64,000 bases of DNA from Gp1-AA145 sp963757135 (GTDB taxonomy: Bacteria; Acidobacteriota; Terriglobia; Terriglobales; Acidobacteriaceae), in assembly GCA_963757135.1 (NCBI GenBank), contig CAVWQE010000006.1:62001-126000 (forward strand), given 5' to 3'. Under the pieces are notes generated by a model that was not told the DNA's origin, ran no database searches, and saw only the letters and a program-made list of their open reading frames with translations. The position numbers and the translations under genes were made by a program. Of the stretch, positions 62,404-64,000 are shown piece after piece (within the stretch, counting starts at the first letter, position 1; every line of letters begins with the position of its first letter).

Positions 62404-63051
62404 TCATTTGATCGCCGGAAGCGAGACGATATGCTGGCGGATGGCAAATCTCACGAGGTCTGAGTTTGTCTTCAGGCCAAACTCGTCCATAATGCGGTAC
62501 TTGTGAAACGCAACGGTTCTGGGCGTCAGGTGTAACAAAGCCGCCATTTCTTTCATGGTGCGTCCTTCCGCAAGGAGGTGCAAGACTTCCCGTTGCCGCG
62601 GCGTCAGCTCTTTGGTTCGGCCAAGCCGTGGATCACGCACGAACACATCCATGAGCTTTTGAGCGAGCCGTGGAGTTGCATAAGATTTGCCCTTCAAGAC
62701 CTCGCGAACCGCTCTTATCAATTCGCTTCCAGCCGAAGTTTTCACCAGGTAGGCCGACGCCCATTGTCGAAGAGCCTCGCGCGCAATATCTGGATCCTCG
62801 TTCATGGTAAGAACTATCAATTTGGTGCGAGGGACGAGTCTTTTGAGTTCGCGACCGGCATCGATGCCGTTTAAGAGCGGCATGCCAATATCGAGAATGA
62901 TGACGTCAGGTCTTTCGCGCAATGCAACCGCTAACAGAGCTCGGCCGTCGGGAGCTACGCCAACGATCTCAAATTCGGATTCGAGAAGTTTTCGGAGCCC
63001 TTCAGCGACCAGAGTGTGATCGTCTGCGAGCAAGATGCGCGGTCGGCCCAT
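62404..63051 (-). CDS. NarL/FixJ-family response regulator
   Basis: 215 residues. Receiver domain: 'PRILLADDHTLVAEGLRKLL' (acidic pair), 'DVIILDIGMPLLNG' (phospho-acceptor Asp 54), 'KLIVLTMNED' (Thr), 'AYLVKTSAGSEL' (Lys). LuxR-type helix-turn-helix at about 149-205: 'LTPRQREVLHLLAEGRTMKE', 'MAALLHLTPRTVAFHKYRIM'. This is the usual partner of HisKA_3 kinases such as the one at 57240; the two IS elements separate them. It runs in the opposite direction to that kinase. Target genes are unknown. Confidence 0.92.
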   Translation of the reverse strand: MGRPRILLADDHTLVAEGLRKLLESEFEIVGVAPDGRALLAVALRERPDVIILDIGMPLLNGIDAGRELKRLVPRTKLIVLTMNEDPDIAREALRQWASAYLVKTSAGSELIRAVREVLKGKSYATPRLAQKLMDVFVRDPRLGRTKELTPRQREVLHLLAEGRTMKEMAALLHLTPRTVAFHKYRIMDEFGLKTNSDLVRFAIRQHIVSLPAIK

Positions 63052-63142
63052 TTCGCCTCCGAAACCACTGGCGCCTATGTTTGTCGATGCTTTTCGCTGT
63101 TGTACCCTATTAATCCGCGGGTTTAATTAAGAGCGATAATTT

Positions 63143-63553
63143 TCATTCCGTTTGTGCGCTGCCTTTCAAGAGTGGCGGTCCGGTTGGCGACGTTGCAGTC
63201 GGATTGTCTTCCGCTGTAATAAAAACCTCAAACACCGGGTAGGGGCTAGTTCCCTCAAAGCTGCCGTTTAGATCAGAGTTGACCTTGAGTTCTCCGTGAT
63301 TTTCTGGTTCCTTGCCTCTGCCCTGAATCCACACGACATAAGTCTGCTTGGGAGGAGTCAGCCTTGTTGGAGGGGCCAAGTGCTTGACCTCTAGTTTGAG
63401 TTGCAAGTTCCCATTTCGGTCGTGGTTCAGCGCAGCTTTTCCAGCTGCGGCGGGTACTGAAGGATCAGAAGTGAGCTGAATATCCTTCGCCGCTGCTAGT
63501 CCGCTCAGGGCTAACACGATTGCAATGCATATACCTGGAAATGCGCGTCTCAT
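63143..63553 (-). CDS. Secreted protein, unknown family
   Basis: 136 residues. Signal peptide (MRRAFPGICIAIVLALSGLA), then one beta-rich domain: 'AALNHDRNGNLQLKLEVKHL', 'PKQTYVVWIQGRGKEPENHG', 'SPYPVFEVFITAEDNPT'. The 'Y.VW......G.L......G......FDV.VTAE' pattern is like the C-terminal domain of RskA-type anti-sigma factors and recurs in Acidobacteria as a free secreted protein. Function unknown. GGAG precedes the start. It diverges from the GntR gene, about 150 bp apart. Confidence 0.65.
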   Translation of the reverse strand: MRRAFPGICIAIVLALSGLAAAKDIQLTSDPSVPAAAGKAALNHDRNGNLQLKLEVKHLAPPTRLTPPKQTYVVWIQGRGKEPENHGELKVNSDLNGSFEGTSPYPVFEVFITAEDNPTATSPTGPPLLKGSAQTE

Positions 63554-63684
63554 CTGGGTCTCCTTCGGAGTTGCTCTGTTCTCTCCGGAAGTTTTTGATG
63601 GAATACCGTGGAAATGGTTGCACTCTCATCTGCCTTGGAATTCTCTTGTTCAGCAAAGAAAACGCTTGACAGCGTGCCATGCTG

Positions 63685-63703
63685 TGTATACTGTGCATAT
63701 ACA
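63685..63703. promoter_or_regulatory. Putative YtrA-type operator
   Basis: TGTATA-N7-TATACA, a perfect 6-7-6 inverted repeat, 1 bp before the GntR start codon. TTGACA (63666-63671) and TATACT (63687-63692) lie 15 bp apart and may be -35/-10 boxes, so the repressor would cover the promoter. Confidence 0.6.
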
Positions 63704-63704
63704 A

Positions 63705-64000
63705 ATGTTCGTCATTTCCCAAACAGACAAGCGGCCGATGTACCTGCAGATCATGGAACAGATGAAACAGCGCATCGCAGTCGGGGACTGGGTCACGGGG
63801 CAGGCGATTCCGTCAATTCGGCAGTTGGCTGCCGATATCGGTGTGAGCGTGATTACTGTGAAGCGCGCATATCTGGAACTGGAACGCGAGGGCGTGATCG
63901 TGACACGGCAGGGCAAGGGCTGTTTTGTCGCATCCGATGCCGACGTTGGCGCACGCATTCGAGAGCAGGAACTGGCGCAGCGTTTGGAGCAAGCCGTGCG
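63705..64000 (+). CDS. GntR-family (YtrA-like) regulator, partial at window end
   Basis: The ATG at 63705 starts 'MFVISQTDKRPMYLQIMEQM', 'KQRIAVGDWVTGQAIPSIRQ', 'LAADIGVSVITVKRAYLELE' and 'REGVIVTRQGKGCFVASDA', the winged helix-turn-helix of GntR proteins in the short YtrA subfamily. The frame is open to the last base, so the C-terminus lies outside. The operator overlaps the start region. An ABC transporter operon downstream is likely from the family's habit, but it cannot be seen here. Confidence 0.85.
   Translation, partial: MFVISQTDKRPMYLQIMEQMKQRIAVGDWVTGQAIPSIRQLAADIGVSVITVKRAYLELEREGVIVTRQGKGCFVASDADVGARIREQELAQRLEQAV

Noticed and set aside
1..64000. Phage, defence-island or toxin-antitoxin modules
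   Set aside because: No restriction, CBASS, retron, abortive-infection or phage structural genes could be recognised; the accessory content is IS elements, repeats and decayed metabolic or surface genes.

Overview
The window looks like part of a soil-type Acidobacteriota chromosome (Terriglobia/Koribacter-like; no 16S or other marker is present, so this is an inference). The clues are two large TonB-dependent receptors with an N-terminal carboxypeptidase-regulatory-like domain and a terminal Phe, a PadR + ADOP-type permease pair, a CRTAC1/UnbV-ASPIC FG-GAP protein beside a secreted TPR protein, a MASE1 histidine kinase, a DUF4136 protein, and many small secreted or membrane proteins with no known function.

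Layout. 0-8.8 kb: small membrane and secreted proteins, a WG-repeat protein, a membrane-fused spermidine-synthase-like protein and a HAF-repeat protein, with short dispersed repeats (called DR1 here) between almost every gene. 8.8-13.6 kb: a GH26-like beta-mannanase, a CpaF ATPase remnant, and a GntR(YtrA)-ABC ATPase-permease operon whose permease is frameshifted. 13.6-22.4 kb: a 3' half of tRNA-Leu, a TPR protein, TonB receptor 1 with a LacI-type regulator and a palindromic operator, and a Tat-signal SelA-like PLP enzyme. 22.9-28 kb: two IS110 elements (one frameshifted, one intact) around a broken DUF1254/DUF1214 gene. 28-39 kb: a VOC protein, TonB receptor 2, a TPR protein and a CRTAC1 protein, bracketed by reciprocal partial duplications. 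39-54 kb: secreted proteins and a dense run of frameshifted genes (Ser/Thr kinase-TPR, polysaccharide deacetylase, PhyH dioxygenase, DUF1573, TrpF, YtcJ-type amidohydrolase) plus IS110 debris. 54.9-64 kb: PadR-ADOP pair, MASE1 histidine kinase, two intact IS110-family elements, a NarL-type response regulator and a YtrA-type GntR regulator running off the end.

The most interesting signal is the mobile/repeat ecology, not a single gene. DR1 is a 60-75 bp family with about 20 full or partial copies. Its module B core (TATAGAGATTTATC) has been hit at the same position by both copies of a 148-149 bp MITE (4-bp target duplications GCGC and GAGA), and it abuts the upstream (left) end of an IS110 element. 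Three IS110-family transposase genes have an upstream hairpin that pairs with the Shine-Dalgarno region and shows compensatory changes. Their 3' flanks carry conserved 200-300 nt non-coding segments that are candidate bridge RNAs. An empty/filled pair of DR1 sites is preserved in the 29 kb and 37.8 kb duplicated segments.

Caveat: the many single-base frameshifts, often in homopolymers, may be real decay or assembly error. Raw reads would decide.
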